Assembly: GCF_019417665.1 (NCBI RefSeq)
Contig: NZ_DXUU01000055.1
Coordinates: 1 to 15,496, forward strand
Direction: 5' to 3'
DNA length: 15,496 nucleotides
Origin: Ruminococcus sp.
GTDB lineage: Bacteria; Bacillota; Clostridia; Oscillospirales; Ruminococcaceae
The notes under the pieces: generated by a model
Told to the model about the DNA's origin: nothing
The model's input: the letters and a program-made list of their open reading frames with translations, nothing else
Databases searched by the model: none
Program-made: the position numbers and the translations under genes
Shown here: positions 5,111 to 14,400 of the stretch, in pieces
Layout of the letters: each line of letters opens with the position of its first letter
How positions within the stretch are numbered: position 1 is the first letter of the stretch

Positions 5111-7068
5111 TGCAGTTGGACACCGCCAAAATCAAAAAGGGAATTCTCTTTGTGCTGCCTATGGTGCTGTTTGGATATGCTGGTGACAAAATTGGATTTG
5201 CTTGGCGAATTTCTGAAGGCACAGGCAGCGAAAAAATGATGCCATTTCTGAACAACTTGGGAACTGCATTTGCAAATCCCCTGCCCAGCCTGAATCCAAT
5301 GGACTTGCTGGTAGGATTGATCGCTGGTATCGCCATCGAAATTTTCATGTATGTTAAGCGAAAAAATGCAAAAAAGTTTCGGCATGGTGAAGAATATGGT
5401 TCTGCACGTTGGGGAACGCCAAAGGATATTGAGCCATATATGGACAAGTCCAATTTTGAAAACAATGTAATTCTAACGCAGACAGAACGATTAACCATGG
5501 GAAAGCCTTCCAGTCCAAAATACGCTCGGAACAAGAATGTACTCGTTATGGGCGGCTCTGGCTCTGGTAAAACTCGTTATTTCTTGAAGCCCAATCTTAT
5601 GCAGATGCATAGCAGTTACGTTGTAACTGACCCAAAAGGCACTGTCTTAGTCGAATGTGGAAAAATGCTGCGCCAGGGCAGACCCACCGGGAAAAAAGAT
5701 GCGAATGGGAAAATGATCTATGAACCTTACAAGATCAAGGTTTTCAACACTGTAGATTTCAAAAAATCCATGCACTATAACCCATTTGCCTACATACGAA
5801 AGGAAACACGAGAACAGGATATTTTGAAATTTGTTGAGGTTCTGATCAAGAACACCAGCGGCAGCGGCGAACAAAAAGGCGAAGATTTCTGGACAAAAGC
5901 AGAACGTTTGCTGTATACGGCATACATCGCCATGATATATACCGTTTCACCGCCGGAGGAATGGAACTTTGCAACGCTGATTGACATGATCAATTGTTCT
6001 GAGTGCCGTGAAGATGACGAAACATTTCAAAATGCCATTGATATTCAATTCGCTATGGTGGAAAAGTGGATCAACCAACAGCTTGATGAAGAAGAAAATC
6101 TGGGGGAATTCGAAGGAATGCGTGAAATTTCTCCTACAGAAGAGCAAATTTCTATCGGCAGCTTTGCCGTAAAACAATATAAGGCATATAAACTCGCAGC
6201 CGGAAAAACAGCAAAATCCATTCTAATTTCCTGTTCTGCTCGGCTTGCGTGCTTTTCCATCAACAGTGTATTGGAGATCACTTCTTACGATGAAATGCAG
6301 CTGGATAAGATCGGCGATGAGCTGACTGCTATGTTTATCATCATTTCTGATACAGATGCCACATTCAATTTTCTGGTGGCAATGATGTATACGCAGATGT
6401 TCAATCTGCTGTGTACCAAAGCAGACAACAATCCGGACGGCAGCGGAAAGCTAAAGTATCATGTGCGCTGCTTACTGGATGAGTTTGCAAATATCGGGCA
6501 GATACCCGAATTTGAAAAACTGATAGCGACTATTCGTAGCCGTGAAATATCAGCAAGTATTATCCTACAAGCGCAATCACAATTGAAAGCGATTTACAAG
6601 GATAATGCAGATACCATTGTGGGAAACTGTGATACCACACTGTTCCTGGGAGGCAAGGAAAAATCCACTCTCAAAGAAATATCGGAGGCATTAGGTAAGG
6701 AAACCATTGATGACTTTGATACTTCCAGAACACGTGGACAATCAGAATCCTATGGTATGAACTACAAAAAACTGGGAAAGGAGTTGATGTCTCAAGATGA
6801 GTTAGCCACAATGGATGGCGGCAAATGTATCTTACAGGTTCGAGGAGTGCGTCCGTTTTTCTCGAAAAAGTTTGATATTACCAAACACAAGCGTTATTCG
6901 CTATTGATGGATGCCGACCGCAAAAACATGTTTGATATTGAAAAATATATCCGTCTTACACGGGAACGGAATGCACGCTATGCCCGAATCAAGCCGGATG
7001 AAGTCATTGATACATATCAGACAATTTCAGATAAGGAAATAACGGACGAAGAACTATTTGCGATATAA
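5110..7068 (+). CDS. VirD4/TraG-type coupling ATPase (T4CP)
   Basis: Coupling protein that delivers relaxase-bound single-stranded DNA to the type IV secretion channel using ATP. About 652 residues. Two membrane segments near the N-terminus (about 10-26 and 64-82) are followed by the characteristic YGSARWG motif (about 97-103). Walker A is GGSGSGKT (148-155) and Walker B is LLDEFANIG with D457 and E458. The C-terminal part has the RecA-like TraG features RSREISASIILQAQSQL and LFLGGKEKSTLKEIS. Length suits the PcfC/CD1115 group. Start is uncertain: GTG 5107, ATG 5110 (overlapping the upstream TGA) or TTG 5116, which is 7 bases from GAGGT (5104-5108). No frameshift or missing motif is seen. Confidence 0.95.
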   Translation: MQLDTAKIKKGILFVLPMVLFGYAGDKIGFAWRISEGTGSEKMMPFLNNLGTAFANPLPSLNPMDLLVGLIAGIAIEIFMYVKRKNAKKFRHGEEYGSARWGTPKDIEPYMDKSNFENNVILTQTERLTMGKPSSPKYARNKNVLVMGGSGSGKTRYFLKPNLMQMHSSYVVTDPKGTVLVECGKMLRQGRPTGKKDANGKMIYEPYKIKVFNTVDFKKSMHYNPFAYIRKETREQDILKFVEVLIKNTSGSGEQKGEDFWTKAERLLYTAYIAMIYTVSPPEEWNFATLIDMINCSECREDDETFQNAIDIQFAMVEKWINQQLDEEENLGEFEGMREISPTEEQISIGSFAVKQYKAYKLAAGKTAKSILISCSARLACFSINSVLEITSYDEMQLDKIGDELTAMFIIISDTDATFNFLVAMMYTQMFNLLCTKADNNPDGSGKLKYHVRCLLDEFANIGQIPEFEKLIATIRSREISASIILQAQSQLKAIYKDNADTIVGNCDTTLFLGGKEKSTLKEISEALGKETIDDFDTSRTRGQSESYGMNYKKLGKELMSQDELATMDGGKCILQVRGVRPFFSKKFDITKHKRYSLLMDADRKNMFDIEKYIRLTRERNARYARIKPDEVIDTYQTISDKEITDEELFAI

Positions 7069-7083
7069 CAGGAGGTAAAGGCA

Positions 7084-7446
7084 ATGAAGAATTCAATTGC
7101 AAAAATTGCAACAAAGAGAAATACATTCCGAGCAAAAAAGGTAATTACCATGGCAGTTACAGTGCTGTGCATGTGTGCAATGCTGTCAATGACAGTATTT
7201 GCTTCTGGTTCTGTTGATACATCAGCTTTCTTGGGTAATGTTAAAACTGTACTGCAAGCAGTAGTTATTCTGATTGGTGCTGGTCTTGGTGTATGGGGCA
7301 TCGTAAACCTAATTGAAGGTTATGGTAATGATAACCCAGGTGCAAAGTCGCAGGGCATGAAACAGCTGATGGCTGGCTTGGCAATGATTCTGCTTGGCGT
7401 TGTTATGATTCCGACGCTTGTCTCAATGATGAGCAATGCTATCTAA
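7084..7446 (+). CDS. Maff2 family protein, VirB2-like pilin candidate
   Basis: A 120-residue membrane protein; AGGAGGT (7070-7076) is 7 bases upstream. A basic N-terminus (KNSIAKIATKRNTFRAKK) and a hydrophobic stretch end at VFA-SG (about residue 40), a good signal peptidase I site. The mature part has two hydrophobic helices (about 52-76 and 93-115) joined by NLIEGYGNDNPGAKSQGMKQ, the hallmark of the Maff2 family. Size, cleaved leader and two-helix hairpin resemble VirB2-type pilins. The position between the coupling ATPase and the VirB6-like gene is the usual one in CTn4-like elements. The pilin role is inferred; Maff2 proteins are little studied. A hairpin follows the gene. Confidence 0.88.
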   Translation: MKNSIAKIATKRNTFRAKKVITMAVTVLCMCAMLSMTVFASGSVDTSAFLGNVKTVLQAVVILIGAGLGVWGIVNLIEGYGNDNPGAKSQGMKQLMAGLAMILLGVVMIPTLVSMMSNAI

Positions 7447-7483
7447 CGCATAAATAAACCATTTTTATACATTTTCAAAAAGA

Positions 7484-7525
7484 GGGGGAAACAGAAGATT
7501 CGGGGACTGATCTCTGTCTTCCCCT
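7484..7525 (+). promoter_or_regulatory. Hairpin after the pilin-like gene
   Basis: Left arm GGGGGAAACAGA (7484-7495) pairs with TCTGTCTTCCCCT (7513-7525) with one bulged C, and inner bases GAT/ATC extend it. Only three T follow, so it is not a strong terminator. It may stop a fraction of transcripts or shield the 3' end of the pilin message, giving more pilin than downstream proteins. Confidence 0.5.
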
Positions 7526-7556
7526 TTGCTTATCAGTACTTGAAAGGAGGAATCTC

Positions 7557-8483
7557 ATGGGTGTAGTAGCTGATTTCGTAGATGGCATAGAAAGTGCGGT
7601 AAAGGATTTTTTGAATGATGCGGTTTCTTCGACTTTATCCACCACGTTCGATCTGTTGAAGGGTGGACTGGATACCAGTAAAACGGATGGTATTGGAGGC
7701 ATGTTTCAGCAATTTCTCAGCGTACATCCAGCAAATTTCACTGGCGGCGGCACAGGAACCGCCTCAACAATCTGGTCTACCATTGAAACTGTTTGCAATA
7801 ATGCCATTGTACCAGTAGCCGGAATGGTATTCGCTATTGTGGTGATTAACGATCTTGTGCAAATGGTTATTTCAGGAAATAACTTTAAGGATTTTGATGA
7901 TAGTATTTTTATCAAATGGATCCTGAAAGTGGTTTGCGGTGTATTGCTGATCTCAAATGTATATTACATAGCTTCTGGTTTCTTCGCCTTTGGCACTCAA
8001 GCTACTGGAGATGCCATGACAGCGTTACTCGGAACCACTACATATACTGGAAACATCACTGTATCCAATTCATATGGAATCGGAATGCTAATTGTTCTAC
8101 TGCTGTTATCTCTTATTATCTTAGTCGGTGTATTTGTCATGCTGGCAGTGATTGTGGTGGTATTGGCAAGCCGAATGATAGAAATTTTCATGTATCTTGG
8201 CATTTCTCCGCTTCCAATGGCAACCATGATGAATAATGTCTGGGGCGAAGTAGGAAAAAACTGGTTTCGTGGACTTGTAGCATTGGCGTTTCAAGGGGTA
8301 TTTATCATCTTTGCTCTTGGTATTTTCTCCACAATGTTTACAAATGCACTTGCAAAAATATCCAGTGGCAGCGGTGGAGATGCGATTATACAGATGGCAA
8401 TGTTATTGGGATATACATTAGCATTGATTTTCACAATACTGCGCAGCGGCGCAATTTCCAAGTCCATTTTTAACGCACATTAA
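7557..8483 (+). CDS. VirB6/TrbL-like channel protein, CD1112 type
   Basis: Polytopic inner-membrane protein of the conjugation channel. 308 residues, ATG 6 bases after AAAGGAGG (7543-7550). The first 75 residues are soluble and amphipathic. Hydrophobic segments follow at about 84-105, 121-144, 174-204, 206-222, 238-260 and 278-298. The stretch SRMIEIFMYLGISPLPMATM (about 205-224) and the conserved tryptophan-containing loop WGEVGKNWFRG (229-239) are typical of VirB6/TrbL-like proteins. Gene order (pilin, this gene, PrgI, VirB4) is the family order. A perfect hairpin begins at its stop codon. Confidence 0.88.
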   Translation: MGVVADFVDGIESAVKDFLNDAVSSTLSTTFDLLKGGLDTSKTDGIGGMFQQFLSVHPANFTGGGTGTASTIWSTIETVCNNAIVPVAGMVFAIVVINDLVQMVISGNNFKDFDDSIFIKWILKVVCGVLLISNVYYIASGFFAFGTQATGDAMTALLGTTTYTGNITVSNSYGIGMLIVLLLLSLIILVGVFVMLAVIVVVLASRMIEIFMYLGISPLPMATMMNNVWGEVGKNWFRGLVALAFQGVFIIFALGIFSTMFTNALAKISSGSGGDAIIQMAMLLGYTLALIFTILRSGAISKSIFNAH

Positions 8484-8507
8484 CTTCTTCTCCAGTGGAG
8501 AAGAAGT
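8483..8507 (+). promoter_or_regulatory. Perfect 11-bp hairpin upstream of the PrgI ribosome binding site
   Basis: ACTTCTTCTCC (8483-8493) and GGAGAAGAAGT (8497-8507) enclose a 3-base loop, starting at the last base of the upstream stop codon. It has no T tail, so it is not a terminator. The left arm contains CTTCTTCTCC, partly complementary to the nearby AAAGGAGGAG ribosome binding site, so the structure may affect translation of the next gene or act as an RNA processing or stability element. Confidence 0.55.
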
Positions 8508-8525
8508 GGAAAGGAGGAGATTCTA

Positions 8526-8966
8526 TTGGCTCAGTATGTACCAATTCCAAAAGACTTGTCAGATATAAAGCAAAAATTTATTGCAGGATTGACAAAGCGT
8601 CAAGCAGTTTGCTTTGGAATTGGATTTGCAATCGGAATTCCAACGTTTTTTCTTGTTCGAAATTTTTTGGGATTAGGCGGCGGAATCGTTGTAGGCGGCA
8701 TTCTTGCTGCGCCAGCTATATTCTGCGGATTGTATCAGAAAAACGGATTGCATCTGGAGCAGCAATTCAAAATCATGATGAATTTTTTTCGCAATCCTCG
8801 AAAACGTTTATATCAATCCGAAAATGTGTATCATCAAATTGAAAATGCAATAGAATACAATCATTTACGAACTGTTTTGCATTACAATTCATTTGATATT
8901 CCGAAAAAGAAAAGAAAGGATGAAAAAAGCCGTGCCAAAAAAGAAAACCGCTCCAACAACATCTAA
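8526..8966 (+). CDS. PrgI family membrane protein, VirB3-like
   Basis: A 146-residue protein with a TTG start, 8 bases after AAGGAGG (8511-8517). The N-terminus MAQYVPIPKDLSDIKQKFIA and GLTKRQAVCFGIG are diagnostic of PrgI: a short cytosolic segment and then two hydrophobic helices (about 27-45 and 49-70, the second glycine-rich). A cytosolic tail contains NPRKRLYQ. PrgI occupies the VirB3 position and is expected to anchor the VirB4 ATPase to the membrane. Its 3' end overlaps the VirB4 gene by about 47 bases, so the two are translationally coupled. The C-terminus is lysine-rich. Confidence 0.92.
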   Translation: MAQYVPIPKDLSDIKQKFIAGLTKRQAVCFGIGFAIGIPTFFLVRNFLGLGGGIVVGGILAAPAIFCGLYQKNGLHLEQQFKIMMNFFRNPRKRLYQSENVYHQIENAIEYNHLRTVLHYNSFDIPKKKRKDEKSRAKKENRSNNI

Positions 8967-11376
8967 AAGAAAGGCTGTACATCGGGCTGTACCAGTTCAG
9001 ACAACTCTGACACGTGCAGAACGCAAAGCTGTAGAAGCACGTATGGCAAAGTTGAAAAGTGGAAAGAAAAACAGTACACAAAAAACAATTCCATATTTGG
9101 AGATGTATCAGGATGGCACATGTCAAATAACAGAAAAGACATTTTCCAAGACCATTCAGTTTTACGACATCAACTATCGTCTTGCTACGTTTGATGAGAA
9201 AAATTATATTTTCTCCAAGTATTGCGATCTGCTAAATTACTTCGACAACACTGTCAAGTTCCAACTGACATTTGAAAATCAAAACACCAACATTGAAGAT
9301 ATGCTGAAAATGTTGGAAATTCCTGAACAAGACGATGATTTCAATGAAATCCGCCAGGAATACTCCTCTATGCTGAAAAATCAGCTTGTTGCTGGAAGCA
9401 ATGGACGCATATTAAAGAAATTTATCACCTTCACTGTAGAAGCAGCCACTTTGCGAAGTGCCCGGTTAAAGCTGGACAGCATTGCCGCAGAAATCCAGAA
9501 TATGCTGCGTGCAATCGGTGTATCCAGTAAGATTCTTGACGGTAAGGAACGTTTAGACGTTCTGTACCGTTCATTGAATCCTTTTTCAGATGACCCATTT
9601 ATATTTGACTGGAATTACAGAGTAAAAACTGGTGCATCTACAAAGGATTTTATTGCACCAACCAGTCTGCGATTCATTAAATCCAATTTTGAAATTGGTG
9701 AAAACGGATTTGGCTCTGTTTACTCCATCAATTTGCTTGCCGGCGAATTGTCAGATGAAATCCTATACGATTATCTTTCCAATGATGATCTGATCTGCGT
9801 CAATTTACATGTAGAACCATTCGACCAGATTGCAGCTTTGAAATTTATCAAAGGCAAGCTCTCTGACGTAGAGAAAATGAAAATTGACGAGCAGAAAAAA
9901 GCAACACAATCTGGATATGATCCCAATATCTTGCCGCCATCCATCAAGATGTATATTGGTGAACTGGAAAAGATGCTGGAAGACTTGAACAGCAAAAATG
10001 AACGCTTGTTTCATATCACTTTAACTGTTCGCTCCTATGCAGAATCCAAGAAAAAAATGAAGCTGCAACAGGATTTGCTGAAGCGTATCACCCAGAAAAA
10101 CAGCTGTAAACTATTTACGTTGGACTATTTGCAGGAACAGGCACTTGGCTCTTCCCTGCCGCTGGGATATAATACGGTGCCAATCAGTCGTGTACTGACC
10201 ACATCTGCAATCGCTGTTTTTGTGCCATTTACAACAATGGAACTTTTCCAAGGTGCAGATGCGTCTTATTATGGCTTGAATTCCCTATCACAGAACATGA
10301 TTATGGGCAATCGAAAACTACTAAAGAATCCAAATGGCTTGATATTAGGAACACCAGGCTCCGGTAAATCCTTTAGTGTAAAACGTGAGATACTGGACTG
10401 TTTCCTAAAAACAACAGATGACATTAACATCTGCGATCCAGAAGGAGAATATTTTCCCCTTGTTGAAGCACTAAATGGACAGGTAATTAAAATTTCAAAC
10501 AGTTCTCAACAGCATATCAATCCTATGGATATTGTTTGGGACAATGAAGAGGATGATGAAAATCCCATTGCTGTCAAGTCCGACTTTTTGATTTCTCTAA
10601 TGGAACTAATTGTCGGCGGTAAATACGGATTGACCGCAGAAGAACGTTCTATCGTCGATCAATGCGTTCGGAATATTTACAACCGTTTTCTTGCGAACAA
10701 CCCATCTAAGGAAACAATGCCTATTCTGGAAGACCTACTGCACGAATTACGAGAAAGTGGCGGAGATATTGCTTCTCGTGTGGCAAACTCTCTGGAAATG
10801 TATGTTACCGGTTCGCAGAATGTATTCAACCATCGTACCACAGTAGATTTGAATAACCGTATCATCTGCTTCGACATTAAGCAGCTTGGAAACCAGCTGC
10901 GAAAAGTAGGAATGCTGATCGTTCAAGATCAAGTCTGGAATCGTGTATCCACTAACCGAAACCGAAAGGCAACACGATACTACATTGACGAGTTCCACCT
11001 GCTTCTGAAAGAGGAACAAACTGCAAAATATTCTGTGGAAATGTGGAAACGCTTCCGCAAATGGGGCGGTATTCCAACAGGCATCACCCAAAATATCAAA
11101 GACCTGCTGCAATCTCAGGAGATCGAAAATATTTTTGATAACAGCGACTTTGTATATATGCTCAATCAAGCAGCCGGTGACAGAGACATTCTGGCAGAAA
11201 AGCTGCATATTTCTGATCAGCAGCTAAAATATGTTACCAATGCTGGGCGTGGACAAGGACTTATCTTCTTTGGAGATACAATTCTCCCCTTCGTAGACAA
11301 ATTCCCGACAAACACGAAAATGTACCAGTTGATGACAACTGACCCGGCAGATCTGGCAAAGCAAAAGAATGCATAA
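8920..11376 (+). CDS. VirB4-type conjugation ATPase, CD1110 type
   Basis: Main energising ATPase of the type IV channel, needed for assembly and transport. About 818 residues from ATG 8920. Walker A is GTPGSGKS (477-484) and Walker B is YYIDEFHLLL with D690 and E691. FRKWGGIPTGITQNIKDLL and the final RGQGLIFFGDTILPFVDKFP are characteristic of the VirB4 C-terminal domain. The first 50 residues are very basic (KKK, SKRK) and lack a membrane segment, as is usual when PrgI supplies the anchor. The start is uncertain: TTG 8893 and GTG 8932 are in frame, and none has an ideal binding site. No disruption is seen. Confidence 0.95.
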   Translation: MKKAVPKKKTAPTTSKRKAVHRAVPVQTTLTRAERKAVEARMAKLKSGKKNSTQKTIPYLEMYQDGTCQITEKTFSKTIQFYDINYRLATFDEKNYIFSKYCDLLNYFDNTVKFQLTFENQNTNIEDMLKMLEIPEQDDDFNEIRQEYSSMLKNQLVAGSNGRILKKFITFTVEAATLRSARLKLDSIAAEIQNMLRAIGVSSKILDGKERLDVLYRSLNPFSDDPFIFDWNYRVKTGASTKDFIAPTSLRFIKSNFEIGENGFGSVYSINLLAGELSDEILYDYLSNDDLICVNLHVEPFDQIAALKFIKGKLSDVEKMKIDEQKKATQSGYDPNILPPSIKMYIGELEKMLEDLNSKNERLFHITLTVRSYAESKKKMKLQQDLLKRITQKNSCKLFTLDYLQEQALGSSLPLGYNTVPISRVLTTSAIAVFVPFTTMELFQGADASYYGLNSLSQNMIMGNRKLLKNPNGLILGTPGSGKSFSVKREILDCFLKTTDDINICDPEGEYFPLVEALNGQVIKISNSSQQHINPMDIVWDNEEDDENPIAVKSDFLISLMELIVGGKYGLTAEERSIVDQCVRNIYNRFLANNPSKETMPILEDLLHELRESGGDIASRVANSLEMYVTGSQNVFNHRTTVDLNNRIICFDIKQLGNQLRKVGMLIVQDQVWNRVSTNRNRKATRYYIDEFHLLLKEEQTAKYSVEMWKRFRKWGGIPTGITQNIKDLLQSQEIENIFDNSDFVYMLNQAAGDRDILAEKLHISDQQLKYVTNAGRGQGLIFFGDTILPFVDKFPTNTKMYQLMTTDPADLAKQKNA

Positions 11377-11406
11377 TTCCATGATGTGGTAGAGGGGGTG
11401 AAAATT

Positions 11407-14400
11407 GTGAGACTTCAAAAGCGAAAGCATCTTGGATTTCAAAAAAGTAAGGATTTCCAACTGCAAGAAAAAAAGCACATCCATATTCAACTGGAACGAA
11501 AAGAAGATGATTCCGGGAAACTGCATACTGAAATTCATGTCACGCAGCAGAAAAACGAGAATATTGGAACATATCATGGTATCCTTCATCGCACTGCTTC
11601 TCTGCAACACCGCATTTCAGGTGATATTCCACAGATCCTTCCAGACAGTACTGTTGTCAAGGCTACAAAAACTGCTTTTAAGATCACCGGTGCTGCTGCA
11701 CTTGCCGCAGAAAATGCTGTAATACGCCGCACTGATCCGGCACATGCTGATCAGCGGCATTGGCACATGCAATTTGAGAAAACACAGGATGATGGCGGAA
11801 AACTCCACACCAAAACACATTTTGTACGTCTGGAAAACGACAATATTGGAAATACGCATGGTATATTTCATCGGACTGCTGCCTTGCGTCATCGTATTAC
11901 CGGTGATATACCGCAGATTTTACCAGACAGTACAGCTGCATCCATTGTCAAAAAAACAATTAAGGTTACTGGTGCAGCTGCATTAGCAGCGGAAAACGCT
12001 GTTATGCGTCGAACACGTCCGGAATATGCTGACACTCAGCATTGGCATATGCAATTTCAGCGAATCCAGAATGAGAACGGCAAATTCCATACAAAAGCAC
12101 ACTTTGTACGTATGGAAAACGATAACGTCGGTAATTATCATGGCGTTTTGCATCGAGCAAATTCTCTTCGCAATCGTATCGTTGGTGATGTACCACAAAT
12201 TCTACCCGACAATGCAGCTGTGTCCATTGCTAAAAAAACTGTAAAATTCACCGGTCGTGCTGCATTAGCTGCGGAAAATGCAGTCATTCGGCGCTTGGAT
12301 CCAGCACATGCTGATCAGCGGCATTGGCAATTACAATTGGAACGACAACAAGATGCCAGCGGAGAATTTCATCTCAAAGCGCATTTTACACGCAAAGACA
12401 TTCCTCAATTGCAAAAAACACATGGATTTCTCCATAAAACCGTTGCTTTACGACATCGCATTACTGGTGATATGCCATCTATAACCAAACGTTTGAAATC
12501 CGTACAGCCGACAACAATCCGTGGACAGATTGCAAAAGCAGCTGTGCTTGGGGCTACGATGGATGCCAAATTATTAACAAAAACTGGCGTTGGTACAGCA
12601 TTGAGCGCAGAAAATGTAGCACTAACAGTTGGAAATATTACATGGCGCAAAACAAGACAAGAATTTGCGTCTAAGTATCAAATGGAAGCGGTAGACGATT
12701 CCAATCGCGGATTGCTTGCCAGCGGAAAGTTGGTAAAAGATGCAGTCATTGGATTCCAGCGTTATCAACGACAAAAAACAACGCTAAAACGAGAGCGCCA
12801 AAGACTTGTACAAAAAAAGCAACAGGTTCGACTGATTGCTGATAAAACAAATGCCCAACTACAAGCCGGTACACTCCATTTCCTACAGAAAAAGGAAGAG
12901 TTTTCTTTCAGAAAAGCGTCTTTCACTTCTGCAAAATTAGACGGCACGATAACACATATGCAGAAAACAGCATTTAAGCGCAGAAAACAATCATATCGTT
13001 TTGAAAAAAGAAAATTCAAAAAATGGAGAAAGGGCATAACGCAGATACAAAAAGCGGAAACCAAATCTATCTCGTTACAGAAAAAGATTGTCAAGAACAG
13101 CAAACCCACACCTTTACTGTTTCAACCCTTGGCATATGCCGGAACTCGTGCCAAATCAAGTGCCTGGCAAAAAGCTGCGTCTGCTGATGCGAATAATGAC
13201 TTTATGCGTGCGATTGATTCCAGCATACAAGCCTCAAAAAAAATGAGCATTTATAACAGCCGGTCACAGCGTAAATATAACAAAAGCACAAAACAAGTTC
13301 GGCAAATGCAGAAAAAGCAGCAGTCCATGGAAAAAAAGTCGGGGACAGCACAAGGAAAGCTAAAACAGCAGGAGAATAAATTACAGCAAACACAGACCCG
13401 AAAGCAGCAGAAGAAAAAACAAAAGAATCACAAACGCACTGCAAATAAAAAGCTTAGCTTAAAAGAACGGTTTCGACGTGGTTTTCATAAAGGATTAGAA
13501 GATACCGCAAAAAAGCTGCTTGTGCCAGCGTTACCGCTCTTATTTGGCGGTTTGATCTTTCTGTTAATCATTCAGATTATTTTTGGTGTTTTCTCCAATT
13601 CTGGATTTATCATGAGTACTTACGCAGCAAGAGACGATGCGCTTTCCTCCGCAGAAATGTATTACACACAATTGGCTGACAACTTGAACAAAAAGGTACT
13701 GCAAGTCGGCAACTCTGCCACCTGGAAAAACGCATTACTTCAATTAGGCGTTTCAAGCACTACAGCGTCAACTTATGAAGATACCCCTACAGAATTCATT
13801 TTTGGGCAATCCAACATATTCCCCGACAGCCCAGATTATGATTTCAATCCATATCAGCTTTGGAGTTTTCTCTGTGCTTACTATTACGACTTTGATGCAG
13901 CCACAGAAGCTGAAGCAAATGGAGACGAATTTGATATTCCCTACTGGGAATACGGAGATGATACCGCTGCTATCATTCGTGAATTGTTCAATTTAGAATA
14001 CACATTTGATCATCACTACGATAACACATCAAAATGGGAAGAATTGTACAGCTATACCTATGATGAATTTTTTCATTATACCACCGGAAGCGGCACAGAA
14101 AATGGATATGGTTATGTTGACTTCAAAACACTTCCGTCGGACCTAAGTGATTTCACAAATTCCAAGCGTGTATACTACAATACAAGTAATGGTGAGATTC
14201 TAAATGCAAAGAAAAATTATAAAGCAACAGGGTGGTATTTCCAAGACCAACGTTACAATGTTACCGATGTATCCGGAAAAACAATATATGCGTTTTATAC
14301 TTATGATCCAAATGCTTTCCAGTATGATTTTGCATATACGGGCGGATATGGACGTTACTTAAACATTTACGAACCAAACACGAGCAATTACCGAAATGTC

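Noticed and set aside
4962..5534. 190-codon minus-strand open frame
   Set aside because: It lies opposite the pcfB-like and coupling ATPase genes, has no ribosome binding site, and its composition is that of an antisense shadow.
10747..11208. 153-codon minus-strand open frame
   Set aside because: It is fully antisense to the Walker B part of the VirB4 gene and has no supporting signals.
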